A program made the position numbers and the translations under genes. 64,000 bases of DNA from the NCBI GenBank assembly GCA_916700875.1, contig CAKAKS010000062.1, positions 4,548,373 through 4,612,372 on the forward strand. Direction: 5' to 3'. Below the pieces are notes generated by a model that saw only the letters and a list, made by a program, of their open reading frames with translations, searched no databases and had not been told where the DNA came from. Of the stretch, positions 1-13,000 are shown one piece after another (position 1 is the stretch's first letter; each line of letters opens with the position of its first letter). Source of the DNA: Sebastes aleutianus. Its lineage: Eukaryota > Chordata > Actinopteri > Perciformes > Sebastidae.

Positions 1-663
1 TTTTGCCAGACTGACTCAGATGTTTTTGTACTACATGGCTGCCCTGTTAGTCACCACTATTAATTAAGCCAACAACATACTTTCATGGACACAGAAAAGC
101 TCAGCTTAGCAGAAATGGCCTTTCCCTGAACAGCCCCTAGAGTACAGATGGGATAAAAGTTCTTAACATCTGAAACCTATCCTAAATCGTATGTAATAGT
201 CTTGTTCTTACATAAATAGAATTTGACCAAACAGATGCAACAATGTCATTATATAAAAATGCCCGACCCTTTAAGAATAAAATACTGGATTTTTATTGAA
301 ATAAATTAAATGCAATATTTTTACTTTGCACATTTTTAAGAATATTGATGAATATCATGATGGATTTAGTCAATATTTACTTATATATACTTGTATAATT
401 TATAAATGACTCACCTGTCTCTGCAGCTGTGACTGATCCTTTAAGTGTTCAGAAGTGCTCTGAACTGGAATACTCTCAGTTTGAGACAGGGGTGTGTCTA
501 AGAGGTGGCCAGACAAGTGCCAGCCCAGAAACCTGATTGGACCCCCCAGGTGCCACTTAAAAATCAAGTGTTTTTATTGGTTAAGAACCATATTAAAGGT
601 TGGCCTTCATCTCCATCAGTCCTGGAGACTGAGTTTCTAGCAAAATACTATAATTTCCAAATG

Positions 664-1263
664 GGTAGCTATCTACAACGGAGTATTAGGGCCAGATTGA
701 GGAAAAAAAAATAAATCTGAGATTCCGAGAATAAAGTCATAAATTTACGAGAAAAAAAAGTTGTATTATGAGAAAAAAGTCATACGTTTAAGAGGAAAAA
801 GTTGTTATATTATGAGAATAAAGTCATAATAATATAAAGTAGTAATTTTACGTGTTATTTTAGAGGGGAAATAGTGTGAAAATGAGGAACGTGGAGCATC
901 TTGTGAAGTTATACTTTAGTTTAGGTTTCACAAATAACCAAATACTTCATATTTTGGCACATCAGCATCACATTATCATCAGTATCAGGACCTTGAAAAG
1001 ATTGTGCAAGAAGTTGCGTTAACTCCGAAGAAAGAACCACACGGACCTGATGGGGAAACTGCCTCTTTTGCGGAGGAGGAAAATACTTTTTTTTTCTCGT
1101 AATATTACGACTTTTTTCTCGTAAAGTTATGACTTTATTCTCATAATATTATGACTTCATTCTTGTAAAGTTATGACTTTATTCTCATAATATTATGACT
1201 TTTTCTCGAAATCTCAGATTTTTTTCCCCTCGATGTGGCCCTAATACTCTGTCGTAGCTACCT
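664..1263. mobile_element. palindromic AT-rich MITE
   Basis: The ends are inverted: GTAGCTATCTACAACGGAGT with ATTAGGGCC at the left, and GGCCCTAATACTCTGTCGTA with GCTACC at the right. Inside, both arms are made of repeated AGAAAAAAGTCATAATATTA-type words in opposite orientation, around a short unrelated centre. No coding capacity. Confidence 0.8.
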
Positions 1264-3019
1264 AATGTATTTGGTGGTAAAATCTCAGAACTTTGCCATT
1301 AAAATTCAAAATGTAACAATATTTAATTAATTACCACTCAACACGGACACGCTGATGTTAAAACAAAATAATCATTTGTCATATCTAGGCAGCCGTTTTA
1401 TGTGTGATGGTCATCTTTTTGCTATTCTTGATGAGGGAAGGATGTCAACTTTCATTGGTTGTTGCTGAAAGACTAAAATGTTTAAAAGAATTATTCCTGG
1501 TCTGCAGAAGTGGATTCACCTTTTGTCCTTTGCTAGTTTTTTGTCCCTGTTCCTACACTTTTGTTTCAGAAGCTGAACTATGAAGACAGTGCATTTTCTA
1601 TGAAAAACCTGCTGTTTTCCTCTAAGTGAAGGATGTTCTTTCTTGTACTGGCTCATTGCCACACCCCATCTTTGCCATCCTATTTAAGATGCCGCAGATA
1701 TGCCACTGGTTTGCTGTGCACTCAATGATGCAACACTGCTATGATGCAACACAAGTCCAACATAACCACGGTGTCTGATTAAAGAACAGATGTAATTTCA
1801 ATGAAAGTTAGTTAATCAGTCAGACAGCAACATTCTAAAGATGATTGAATGTTGGTCCAGACAGTTTCTCCTACATGTTACTATCAACTTCAAAATGAGA
1901 TTTTGAGTATTTTCTCTAAACTTAGATCCTCTTGGCTCAGCCTTTGCTTTTGAGATTCCAATAAAATGAAAAAATAAAGAACAATATTGTCCTAGGAATG
2001 TGATTTCACATTCACAAATGTTAGATATTTGTCTCAGTGATCAAATTGAATTGAAATCTGGTTTCTTAAACTTTCCCATCACTCCAGAGACCTGGGTTCT
2101 GTTCTTCTACCCTTTACTTTTGACTTAGATTGTTTTCTTGTCTTCTCCTCTTTACCCTGAAATCATTTATCCTTGTCTTCCCTCAGCGGTACGTTGTGTC
2201 TCTGGGTGTGAGGTTACAGCTGGTTATAACGGTTTTCCTAACTCACGAGTTGCGTAATGTTAGGCAACCACAAGGCTGCACTGATAGAGGAAATACACAG
2301 TGAGGTGACTACAGAACAATAACCTGCAATATTTGCTGAACACGTGTTTTTTTTCGGGGTTAATTACACGAGTTCATCAGGATATTTGATGACGCAATAG
2401 TTCGCAGTTGAAGGCAGAAATGAAAACATAAAAGTAAGCCATAAAAGTGTTGGGCTGGTGGACTTTAGAGTGGTTGAAATACTGGTGAAAGGATAAGAAG
2501 CCTTTAATCTTCACACTACGAACAGATTTGGCCTCATTGTAAAAGTGCTTTGTGCAACGATTAAACACATGAACACATTAATGTATTCTCCATAAGCTGA
2601 TGAGACCATGTGGTCCAGAAACTGGTTAGAGTCTCATTCAATTGGTTACGGGAAGAATGTTGAAAATACAAACTCGTGGTATCCTGGTGGCTTAAGGGTT
2701 TTAAAGTTAAAGTCAAGTTTAATACAAATGTTCCCACGTTCCCTTATTTTCCCATGTTTTTGTGTTAAAGCAACAAATGGGGACATACATTTTTGAAATA
2801 GGTCCAGCATTGAGGGAGAACGCTGTAACTGGCAGCTGCAAAACAAGCTGTGAGGGCATCGATGTAACGTTACATCCACTAAAAGTGCTTGTTTTTACCA
2901 CTGACAGGCTCCGATTGTTATTGGAAGTGTCTGACAACATTATAGAAAGGACCCTACAGAGAAATAAAACCTTTTTTTTTTACCTTTCGCTTGATCCGGT
3001 GTGTTTGTTATTGTGTCCA
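1264..3019. other. no gene recognised
   Basis: This is AT-rich sequence without splice-consistent coding homology on either strand. Open frames at 2762-3133 plus and 2879-2646 minus are short, overlap each other, and match no family I know. Confidence 0.6.
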
Positions 3020-3200
3020 GAGGCCTGTACTACGAAGCGAGTTCAACATACCCAGGGTATCTTCTCGTTATCTGGCTTAACTAACCCTAACAAACGAGAT
3101 CACGCTAAACGGTCCTACGAAGGTGGTTATTAACCCAGTAAATCAACTCAGGGTTTCTCAATCTGGCTGTGAGCGCGTTCACATGAACGGGGCGGTGTTT
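3020..3200. mobile_element. PIF/Harbinger-like terminal fragment
   Basis: The words GGCCTGTACTACGAAGCGAG and TCGTTATCTGGCTTAACTAA followed by CCC are of the type seen at the ends of fish PIF/Harbinger elements. The matching opposite terminus was not found, so this is a partial copy, and the assignment is from recall. Confidence 0.4.
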
Positions 3201-3729
3201 GCAGTATATGACCAATCACAGACATGGACAAGTCCACAGACTTGCAGACAGACAGAGCGGCACATTTTACAAAGGAAGAAACTATATTAGACAAATACGA
3301 AGAAGTTCAACACATAATCCAGACTATCCAGACTGCTGTTATCGACCCAGTGGGTCGCTATATTCTCTCTCTCTCATGATAAAAAGAAATGTTTAGGCTA
3401 CTTCATAATATAAATCAACACCTGGAACACTACACTCTGCCACTGCTCCTCGCTGAGAGTCACTCGGCGTTGAGCGTCAGCCCCGTTGGAATAGGGGCAA
3501 TAGTCTGGAAACAGAAATGTTTTACAGACTCTCTTTTCTTTATTCCATACTGCATAGGAACCCTGATAAGAGAGCTGTTCTTTTTTTTCTTGGTCTCTGT
3601 ATGCCCAGTCCTTGATGGAGGTGACAGGGAACATATATCATGCACAAAGGGTGGGAGGTGGGGGTCCGTTTGTGTGGAGGGTCAGTAGTGGCCCAACAAG
3701 CACATTTTGCTCGGCAGCCCCCTTAAAAG

Positions 3730-4225
3730 TTAAAGGTCCCATATTGTAAAAAGTGAGATTTACATGTCTGTTATATTATTATTAAGCAGGTTTAAGTGAT
3801 ATATAAATACTGTAAAAGTATCAAAACACTCAATTCATGGAGAAATACACACAGCCTGTATTCAGAAACTGTGCGTTTAAAACAAGCTGTCAGGATTTTT
3901 GTGATGTCACAAATCTACAATATTTAGACCATTTCACAGTTTTAAACGTAAACATACTTAATGTGTCCCAGTTTATTTCCTTTTGCAGTGGATGTGAATG
4001 ACATCAGCTGACAGGAAGTAAACATGGACCCAAGCTGTTTCCTAGCAAAGCAATTCTGTCGCCATTCCGTTGAAATGCGCTAAAACGGAGCGTTCAGTAT
4101 ATTCAGACAGACAGTATGAGAAAAATAATGTGTTTTTTGAAAATTAAAGTATGTAAACATGTTCTAGTAGAAACCCAAAATACAAGCATGAACTTGAAAA
4201 TGAGCATGATATATCTCCCCTTTAA
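3730..4225. mobile_element. MITE family A, copy 1
   Basis: The left end is TTAAAGGTCCCATATTG and the right end is a decayed inverse copy. The body is shared with 7299, 11525, 26108 and 32255. It carries GTGATGTCAC at 3901-3910. No coding capacity is visible. It lies downstream of wipi1. Confidence 0.85.
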
Positions 4226-4734
4226 AGTCTGCTTTGGTGTTTGAGTGATGAATGGTGGAATACAGGCATTTAACTGTGATGGCATTCTGGTGTGAATGGG
4301 TCAAAATATAGGCAGAACACAAGGTTTGCAATAGAAACAGTACCTATGCAAATATTCTGATTACCGTAACTGGGTGGCTTTACCTACTCTTACATACTGG
4401 TAAATCAATTCTGCTTTGCTTGAGTAGCTTTTTTAAAATATTGTAAACTTATGTAAACCCGTTCTGAATGTTTGTGTTCAAATGTTATAAAAGCAACAAC
4501 AGAAGGCCAGTGTGCTTTTCTGTCGTATAATCACAGCCTATAGAATGATCAGAATACTGAATAGATCACTGTGTACTGCAGCTAAACACACTTACGCAAC
4601 ACCGCCTGTGAACAGTGGCTGTAAAATGTTGTGAAATGTTTGACCTGTGACCGACCTCACTCCTATAACCATTAACACCCGTAGCCACGTGTACGTCAAC
4701 CATCACAATCTGATCTATACACTCTTTTATCAAG

Positions 4735-4786
4735 CATAAAATAAAATAAAATAAAATAAAATAAAATAAAATAAAATAAAATAAAA
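4735..4786. repeat. (AAAAT)n microsatellite
   Basis: About ten perfect copies of a 5 bp unit. Confidence 0.95.
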
Positions 4787-5253
4787 CAAGCCAAATTCGT
4801 TGCTTTGCATAGGTTCATTCTTACTCCACTCTGTGTTTATTTCTTTGTTTCTTTCACTTGTTTTGGTCTTGTGCAATTAGCAAAATACTTTTGCTCTTTT
4901 ACAAATGATAATAGGCACAAACAAACGTACAGTACATAAACACCTTCTGTATCCAGGAGGCGTACACAGAGAAACATCTAATACATGTCAGTACAATACA
5001 GAATAAAAATGACAATTATTTATCATGAACGTGAACTAAAATATTATTAATGAGGAAAATAAAAATGTTGCTACAATAACGCAACTTCCTAAAATATTTG
5101 TCAAGTAAAAAAAGCTATGAAAATTGTGGTTATATTTCTTGCTCCAGCATGCACCTCATACTTTCATAAAACACTCCTTAAAGACAAAGTCCCTGATTTT
5201 TTTTTTTTTTTTTTTTTTTAAGTAGCCAACAGCATCTTACAAGTTCAGGAATT

Positions 5254-5301
5254 TCCTCTCAGCTCACCGTTGTTTTGAAAGTCAACGGTGAGCTGAAAGG
5301 A
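5254..5301. repeat. 19 bp-stem hairpin
   Basis: TCAGCTCACCGTTG (5259-5272) is exactly complementary to CAACGGTGAGCTGA (5283-5296) with a 10 nt loop. After one mismatch the stem continues for four to five more pairs to 5254/5301. Confidence 0.85.
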
Positions 5302-6443
5302 GGTTTAGAGGTGCTATTGGTGCTGTGACCAAATCAGAAGTGCATCTTTAACACAATCATTATGTAGTATGAGGACCAGGTACCATATGACATCTACTTC
5401 TTGGTCAGTGTTTTATTTCCCATGTCAACTTGAATGTTAATCAATATTATTTTCTCTCTAATGGAAAAAATAACTTGGCACCCTGAAAGACTTTTTTTTT
5501 TTTTTTGCTGATCATCCCACTTGCCAGCACCTGTCTGTCTGTTTGTCCATCTGTCCTTCTACCCATTCACGAGCGCCTGGCCTGGCCACCTCCAGTCCCG
5601 TCTCGGCACCAATTAATCTACCAAAACACATGAACACACCCGTTAGTTTGGTCTACAGGATTTGTCAAATGCAGCTCAAGGGAAATTCCGGTACAACACA
5701 TACAAATCAATCCAAACTTTTCAGGGCTTTTTTTTTTTTTTGTAATATGTGTTTACATCTGCTGACATAGAATCATCCCATGTATGTGAAACAATGAGTA
5801 ATACATGTTCTGTTATTACTGCAGAGGAATGGGAGGCTGGTTTGGTTCACTGGCAAGTTTCTTTGGAAGCAAATCCAAACACAGTTAGCTACAATTAACA
5901 GTAAATGAGCTAATTTCTGTGTTTACCTCAGTTGGACTCAGAGACAAGTTGTTAAAAATATGAATGTACACTTTAAATCAATTTGGAAAGCTTTAGGAGG
6001 CATGCGCTACTCTTCCCGATACACTTTCTTTTTTGTTTTTGCTGGATTCAAGGAGATGGCGTTGAAGGCTGGAAAATACCAGAATTTTCCTTTAATGCAG
6101 GGTACGCATGTAATATAATCTGGTCCTATAGCTTGGAGCCATAGGACCTGAATGGGGTACTTAAAACATCCATGCTGACACTAAACGGTCCAAGGCCACA
6201 TCACTGTACACGCTGCACAGCATTCTCCAAATATGATTCACTGTTTCATCATTTATGGCATCATGGCATGTACTTAATCCCTATTTGCTCACATGCTGTA
6301 TGTAAAATGTTTTGCTGTATATTGATGTATTTATCCATGAAGTTGGCCTGAAAGACATTTTTGTAACCTCTTTTTCTCTGCTGTATATGTGGGGAGAAAC
6401 ATTTCTATAGACAAGAATCTTCTTTGCACATAAGAGATGATAA

Positions 6444-6640
6444 TTAAAGGTGCAGTGTGTAGGATTTATTGCCGGTCACAGTGGCACGGCTTTACGGTAG
6501 AAATGTTATGTAACGCAACATTAATCTATATTGATATAAACGGTATTGTCTCATCCTACACCTCGTTGGAAAATATATCAATATACCATAAAAAGACGAT
6601 ATGCCGCTCAGCCCTCAGACCAACATGTTGATTTGCCATC
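6444..6640. repeat. interspersed repeat starting AAAGGTGCAGTGTGTAGG
   Basis: The opening word AAAGGTGCAGTGTGTAGGAT is typical of a MITE/SINE-like family common in fish genomes. A related start (AAAGGTACAGTTTGTAACTT) is found at 55465 in this window. No coding capacity. Confidence 0.5.
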
Positions 6641-6809
6641 AGATTAACATAAAGAGGTGAGCATGTCTGAAAGGGGCTTTAGGGACTGATTATGAGGAAA
6701 CCGGACAAGAGGAAGTCAGTGATCACTTTGAGGATGACGTTGTTTTTGCATTTTTCGACTATTTCTACCTATGGTATTTGGAATGGTGCCAACTGGACTG
6801 AGTTAACAA

Positions 6810-7035
6810 TTTATTGCTAATGTTGATTATGTTAAGACAACTTTGTCTTCGAGTTGAGTTAAGTCCAAAGTTCCTGACTTCTGATATTGTTGGTATTAGA
6901 TATTGGATAAAGTCATCTTTTCTGAACTGTGGCAGAGAGTCAGTTAGCTTGCAATCTCTGTCTCTCTGTGTGCATGAATGCTTTGGCATGTCTATAAAGT
7001 ACACCTGTTGTAGGAGAGCTAGCTATAGCGGACAG
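6810..7035 (-). other. putative wipi1 3' UTR with poly(A) signal
   Basis: Following the TAA stop at 7038-7036 on the minus strand, the first AATAAA hexamer lies at 6815-6810, about 220 nt downstream. This is a simple 3' UTR candidate. The end is inferred from the hexamer alone, and a longer transcript or an additional terminal exon cannot be excluded. Confidence 0.45.
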
Positions 7036-10000
7036 TTAGCACTTCTGGATGCTCACAGGAGGAAACTCGTTCTCGTCATCCAGACACACAGGACCGGCAG
7101 CGAATTCGTGCTCTGGAATGACTTCGCCTTTAATGGCCCCGCCGTCTTCAGAGTAGCCTGGGTAGAAACAGGTGAGGGAGGCAGACAAATCATTAGAGCG
7201 GACCGGCCTTTATACTTGACACAGGCAGACCATGTTCTCCATATAAACTGAGTGAACATTTAATGTGTTCCCACCAGATCTGCTCAGTTTCACCAGCATT
7301 AAAGGTCCCATATTGCAAAAGGTGAGATTTTCATGTCTTTTATATTCTAAAGCAGGTTTAAGTGCTATAAAAATACTGTGAAAGTATCAAAATGCTCATT
7401 ATACGGAGGAATACACACAACTCGTTTTCAGAAATTGTGCGTTTGAAACAAGCCGTCAGGATTTCTGTCCATTTGTGATGTCACAAATACACAATATTTA
7501 GACCATTACACAGTTTTAAATGTAAACATTCTAAATGTGTCCCAGTTTATTTCCTGTTGCAGTGTATGTGAATAACATCAGCTGACAGGAAGTAAACATG
7601 GACCTAAACTGTTGCTTAGCAATGCAATTCTGTTGCAATTCCGTTGAAATGCACTAAAACGGAGCGTTTCAGACAGAGGGTAAATACAGGTATATTCAGG
7701 CAGACAATACGAGGAAAATAAAGTTTTTTTGAACATTAAAGTATGCAAACATGTTCTAGTAGAAACACAAAATACAAGTATGAACCTGAAAAGGAGTATA
7801 ATATGGGACCTTTAAGGCTTAAGTGTGCTAAGTATGCATCAAGCACTTATAGTTTGAAGCATACTGAGGCCATATTTGAACAAGCTGAAGTATATATAGA
7901 AGTATATGTGGGGATGGCTGTGGCTCAGGGGGTAGAGCGGGTCGTCCATCAATCGGAAGATCGGCGGTTTGATCCCCAGCTCCTCCAGTCCGCATGTTGA
8001 AGTGTCCTTAGACAAGATTCATAACCCCAAATTGCTCCCGAAGGCTGTGTCTTGTCTTACGAACATCACTACATAATTTAAAGGTACATTTTGAGGTACA
8101 AACACTATTACCGTTACTGACTACCGTTACCAACATAGACTTTATATAAGAAGTGGACGTAGGCACTGTGACTTCACCCATTGGTTTTGTGGACTATGGT
8201 TTTGAAGCCATAAGTTCTGCATTGTGGCCGTCGCCATCTTGGTTTTTGACCGTCGCCATTTTGTTTTTTTACAACCAGAAGTGAAACGAGAGGGTGGAGC
8301 TAAGTACCACCGAACGCTGAATAAGACATTTTGTAGGCGACCAAAAATGCTAAATTAACTTTCATGAAGTGAAAAGACACTGTGAAAAGGTTAAATGTCT
8401 AAGACGAAAACACAGACAACTGACTCTCAGACCGGACAACGCCGTGGTAGCGACCTGTCAATCCCAAGGTAGCCACGCCCTAAATCATCCCCTGCTTTAT
8501 GGTCTATTTGACTCTAAATGCGACCATAATTGACTAAATGAACATGCTGTATTGAAGAAGACTTGAAACTAGCGATTGAGACCATAAACTCATGTTTACA
8601 ATGTTTACTGAGGTAATAAATCAAGAGAGAAGTAGGCTCATTTTCTCATAGACTTCTATACAATCAGACTTCTTTTAGCAACCAGAGGAGTCGCCCCCTG
8701 CTGCAAGTTGCAAGACAGAATGTAAGTTTAAGCCACTTCAGCTTTGGGTTTGCTTTTCAGGCCTGGATGTCTCCCGCTGGTTACCAAACAAGAGCACCAG
8801 CATTGGGTGTGTTTTACATTGAGATTTGCTGGGAAATCAACTGCATTGCTTCAAGGAACAAACAGGAAGAGGGTGCTTTTCTGGTGTACACAGTGCTAAG
8901 GCTTTCAGAGACTCAATTGACATAAAATAGTGGACAGTAAGACAAGGCCCAAACAAACCTGCATACAACAAGCATCAGGTTTTTAGGTTTAGGAACCTAT
9001 AGTATAGAACTAGTAAAGAGTGCTAACTCTCACTTCTTCTGTCTTCAAAATATACACGTTGTCCAGCACAAACATCGCAGTCCTCCTGACTATTACAGTC
9101 ATAGAACGTTGAATAAAAAGTCGGTACTAAAAGGCCCCTTGGTCTTCACTTGTGAAGTCAGACAATGAAGTCAAACCCTTCCTGTTACACACAGATGGAG
9201 TAAATGTGTGTGACTATACTAACCAGTGAGGGTTGCAGTGACAGGACCAGAGGGTGGTAAGGCAGCAGTCGCGGCGTAGGATGGAAAAGCCTGTGCTGGC
9301 CCTTTGACCTCTGACTCTTCCGACTCTGTTCCTTCACCCTGGTCAACACCGAAAACCCTGAGAGAGGAAGAGAGAGAGAAGGAAGTAAGAACACAGGAGT
9401 AAAAGCAGTAAAGCAACTTTAAATCTGATATTTTGTCAAGACTTTTTCAGACTTATTTAGCACTCTGAACAATGAAGCAACGCTTTGTGTTTTACAACCT
9501 TCCCATATCCTCTTTATCACATCACAGTATGCAGCTGCCAACCACAAGTGTACAATGCAGAGGCAAAACACCAGAAGTTTTGTTGGTTTCAGTGGCTCCC
9601 ACAGGATCTGTACCGTATGTTGTAGCTTTTGGATTCAGGGACTTCAAAACCCACAAGCAACTGGTATTAACCTGCAATCTGTATCTGGATACATAATCAG
9701 AATTATGACTCTGAACACAGGCCTTTGCATATGCACCTGGCATCAGTAAATGATGTTGTTATCGGATCTTAATATGAAAATTAGGTAAGTGGAGCTAGCA
9801 GACATGGTTTGTGTCCCTGGCTGCTGTGTGCTGTATTCCTGGGCCATTTGTAGCATTTTGCTGGGTTTGCTAGGGATAACAGGAAGTGGTAGAGTTAGGT
9901 GACCAGACTTCTTTGATTCAAAATGTGGCCAAGCTGTACAGATGTCATTTACACCCGGTTGAGATCCATTGACAAGAGATGTGAGTCAGACCGGCTCCAG

Positions 10001-13000
10001 TTGGGGCCTGGCCAATCCAATTGCAATGCATTCTGCATACATTTCCATGTGCATTAACATTCCTTATCCAGATAATCACAATGTACACAACCAGGCCTTC
10101 TCTCATTTGCAGTTATATGCTGAATTGACACGGACCCACAGCCTCACACATAAAAAAAAACAGCATTTGCAGATCATTGAGCAGCTGTTTGGTTAGCCAG
10201 AAAGATTCCTATGGGGACTCTTAGAAATAGGGTTACCAAAAGGGTTCTTCATGAAGGGGCTTAGGCTCTACCCAGAACCATTTGCTTCTGAAGAAACCTT
10301 TTTTGGAAAAAAAAAGGGGTTTTAAAGGGTTCTTTGTAAGGTTGTGAAGGCCGACTGTTGCGTCACCTTTGTCTTGGCTGACAAGTTGCACTTGAACACA
10401 CAACAAAGACTACAGCCAAACGTTGATTTATGAATTCTTGTTAAACCTAATGCTTAACGTCTATCTCCTGTTGTTTCACTCCTGTGAGTTGTAGCCTCAC
10501 CTGTGTTTGTGGGCTAACACGCACTCGCCTCCATCCAGTGGATCCACGTTGTAAATGAACAGCTGGCCGTCAGCTGTGGCCACCAGTAGCCGCGGAAGCT
10601 TCTGCATCCTGTAAACATCAGATTGAGCATCCGTTTAGGCATTCACTTAACGTTCAACCCAGACAGTGAGAGGAACGAGGAACTGATTAATTTGCACTTT
10701 GTCACCACTAAAAATAGTTTGCAGTCAACCTAATTTCTGTGCCGGTCATAGCTGGATCAGGAATGAGGTCAAAAAGAAACGGTCATCACAGTGTCAACCC
10801 ACATCTTAATCATCAGATAGCCCTTTTAGGTTAAAATCTTCCCTCTCAAGGTCGAAAAACACAACTAGTTCTGTCAAGAACACACACAGAAAGAGCGAGT
10901 GTAATGTAAAGGCGCATGCCCTGAAGCTCACATAGCTAGGGTGCAGACGTTCTTCTGGCCAGATGTCACAAGGTGAACGGTGGCAAAGGCCCGGTCCTGG
11001 CTCATCATGCCGGATACCTGAGCAGGGAGGTAGCTGCTGGCTGCTGAGAACATCTTCCCCACGTAGGCTGTCCAGGTGGCAGCCTCGTCCCCTCCACTAC
11101 ATACGGGGTAACAATCTCCCTTTAGAACAACTTCATCCTACAACTTGATTTATACTTTTGGTGAGTACAATGTTATTAAAACTGACAGAACTACAAGTTT
11201 TAAATAGCTTTAAATATAACACCCAAAAGGGCACGGGTCTACGGTGCCACATGGTTAAATTAACTTCTTGTGTTTACAGTGTGTGTGTGTGTCTGTGTAC
11301 CTTGGTCCCAGTTGCTCTAGTTTAAAGATATGCACCGTCTCCGTGTTGCTGGATGCGCAGAGGAACTGACCATCAGGGCTGAAGGATAAAGAGCTTATAT
11401 TGACGTACCTGCAGACACAAAACAAGCACAAAACTTGGAATATTAACTTACCCCTCTGACCTCAGCAGTCTACTCAGCTCTTGAGGACGAGGATCTCAGC
11501 CAACACAGGTCATGTGCCATTTCATTAAAGGGGACATACTGTATTATAAAAAAAGTGAGATTTTCATGTTTTTTTATTATAAAGCAGGCTTAAGTCCTAT
11601 ACAAATACTGTGAAAGTATCGAAACGCTCAATCCACAGGGAAATACACACAGCCTGTATTCAGAAACTCTGCATTTGAAAGAAGCTGGCAGGATTTCTGT
11701 CCATTTGTGATGTCACAAATAGACAATATTTAGACCCTTTACGCAGTTTTAAACAGAAACATTCTAAATGTGTCCCAGTTTATTACTGGTTGCAGTGTAT
11801 GTGGATGTCATCAACTGACAGGAAGTACACATGGACCCAAGCTGTTGCCTAGCAATGCGATCCTGTTGCAATTCCGTCGAAATGCGCTAAAACGGAGCGT
11901 TTAAGACAGAGGGTAAATACAGGCATGTTCAGGCCGACAGTTTGAGGAAAAAAAAGTTTTTTTTTAACATTACAGCATGTAAACATGTTCTAGTAGAAAC
12001 AAAAAATACAAGTATGAACCTGAAAATGAGCACGATATGGGTCCTTTAAATCAGTCATCAGCATGTAATATAGTCTCCAGGCATAAGTGCACTGCAAGAA
12101 TGACTGCATATGTATCTAGCTTATTTAGTGACTTTCTATCTTTAGCTGTTGCTCATACACTGGACAGAGTGCAGATCTTAAAGGATGTGTGTTTGAACTC
12201 TGACCTCTTCATGCCCCGGCGGAACTCAAACAGACGCAGGCCCTCAGGGATGGAGAACACTCGGATGACGGTGCCCTGCAAAGACAGACAATCATCAATG
12301 AGGCGTCATCTTTACTACAGTACATGTTTTCTAGCAGATGCTTCCTTGACGAGCAAAAAAAAAAGATTTCTGTTAGGAACTTGGTTCAGAAACCTGGCAG
12401 CTGTTCTTCCCCTTGTGTAATCTTCATTTTAGTCCATGAGCCAGGGGGTTGGTCGTGCCACTTTGGAGGGACCATGTCTCATAGTGATTTTTTTAAAGGT
12501 TTATATCCCTAGTGTTGGAAAACGCATGATAGCATTGCAGCAATGGTAGCTTTCTATGTGCTATCACTCCTTTTTTCATCCCTCCATCATTAAAACTTTT
12601 CCATCTTTTTTCACCATTTTACACATAGATCCAGTATAAAAGAGGGAAACCAACACACAATATCATGAAGTCATGTATCGTTGTAAAGCTTAGACTATAA
12701 TCTATCCTTCAGTCACATTGTCATGATACTGAGGTCAAGAGAATTTGACCTTTGACCTCTAATGCTGCAATGGGGCAAATTCTGAATGCAACTCCAAATG
12801 CCCTTATAACTAACTCCATATTGATCAGATGTGCCCGTGGATAGTTCCAGCATAAAGAGCACAAAAAGAGCTTTAAATTGATTTATTATATGACTAACAA
12901 CAATAACAACATTTCTTATCAGAATAAACGTAACTTTGTGCAGTTTGTATCTGATAGAATGTTCAGAACATTGCATTGGATTCTGTTATTGGGGCTGTTT

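Larger units (their letters stand above)
4226..6443. other. intergenic, low-complexity tracts and one hairpin
   Basis: It contains an (AAAAT)n pentanucleotide tract at about 4735-4785, poly(T) tracts near 5200, 5495 and 5730, and the hairpin at 5254-5301 reported separately. No coding homology is visible. Confidence 0.6.

Noticed and set aside
2646..3133. Overlapping frames of 62-123 aa on both strands
   Set aside because: They overlap antisense to each other, match no known family and have no splice-supported context; the 3' part enters a Harbinger-like repeat.
6814..7259. Plus-strand 145 aa frame
   Set aside because: It is antisense to the last coding exon of wipi1 (7157-7036), whose protein homology is clear.
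7920..7980. tRNA gene suggested by A and B boxes
   Set aside because: No complete cloverleaf or acceptor stem can be formed, and the following sequence is SINE body.
12713..12976. 87 aa frame duplicated at 17823-18086 as a possible conserved gene
   Set aside because: The similarity follows from the inverted DNA repeat and extends equally outside the frame; there is no sign of codon-level conservation.
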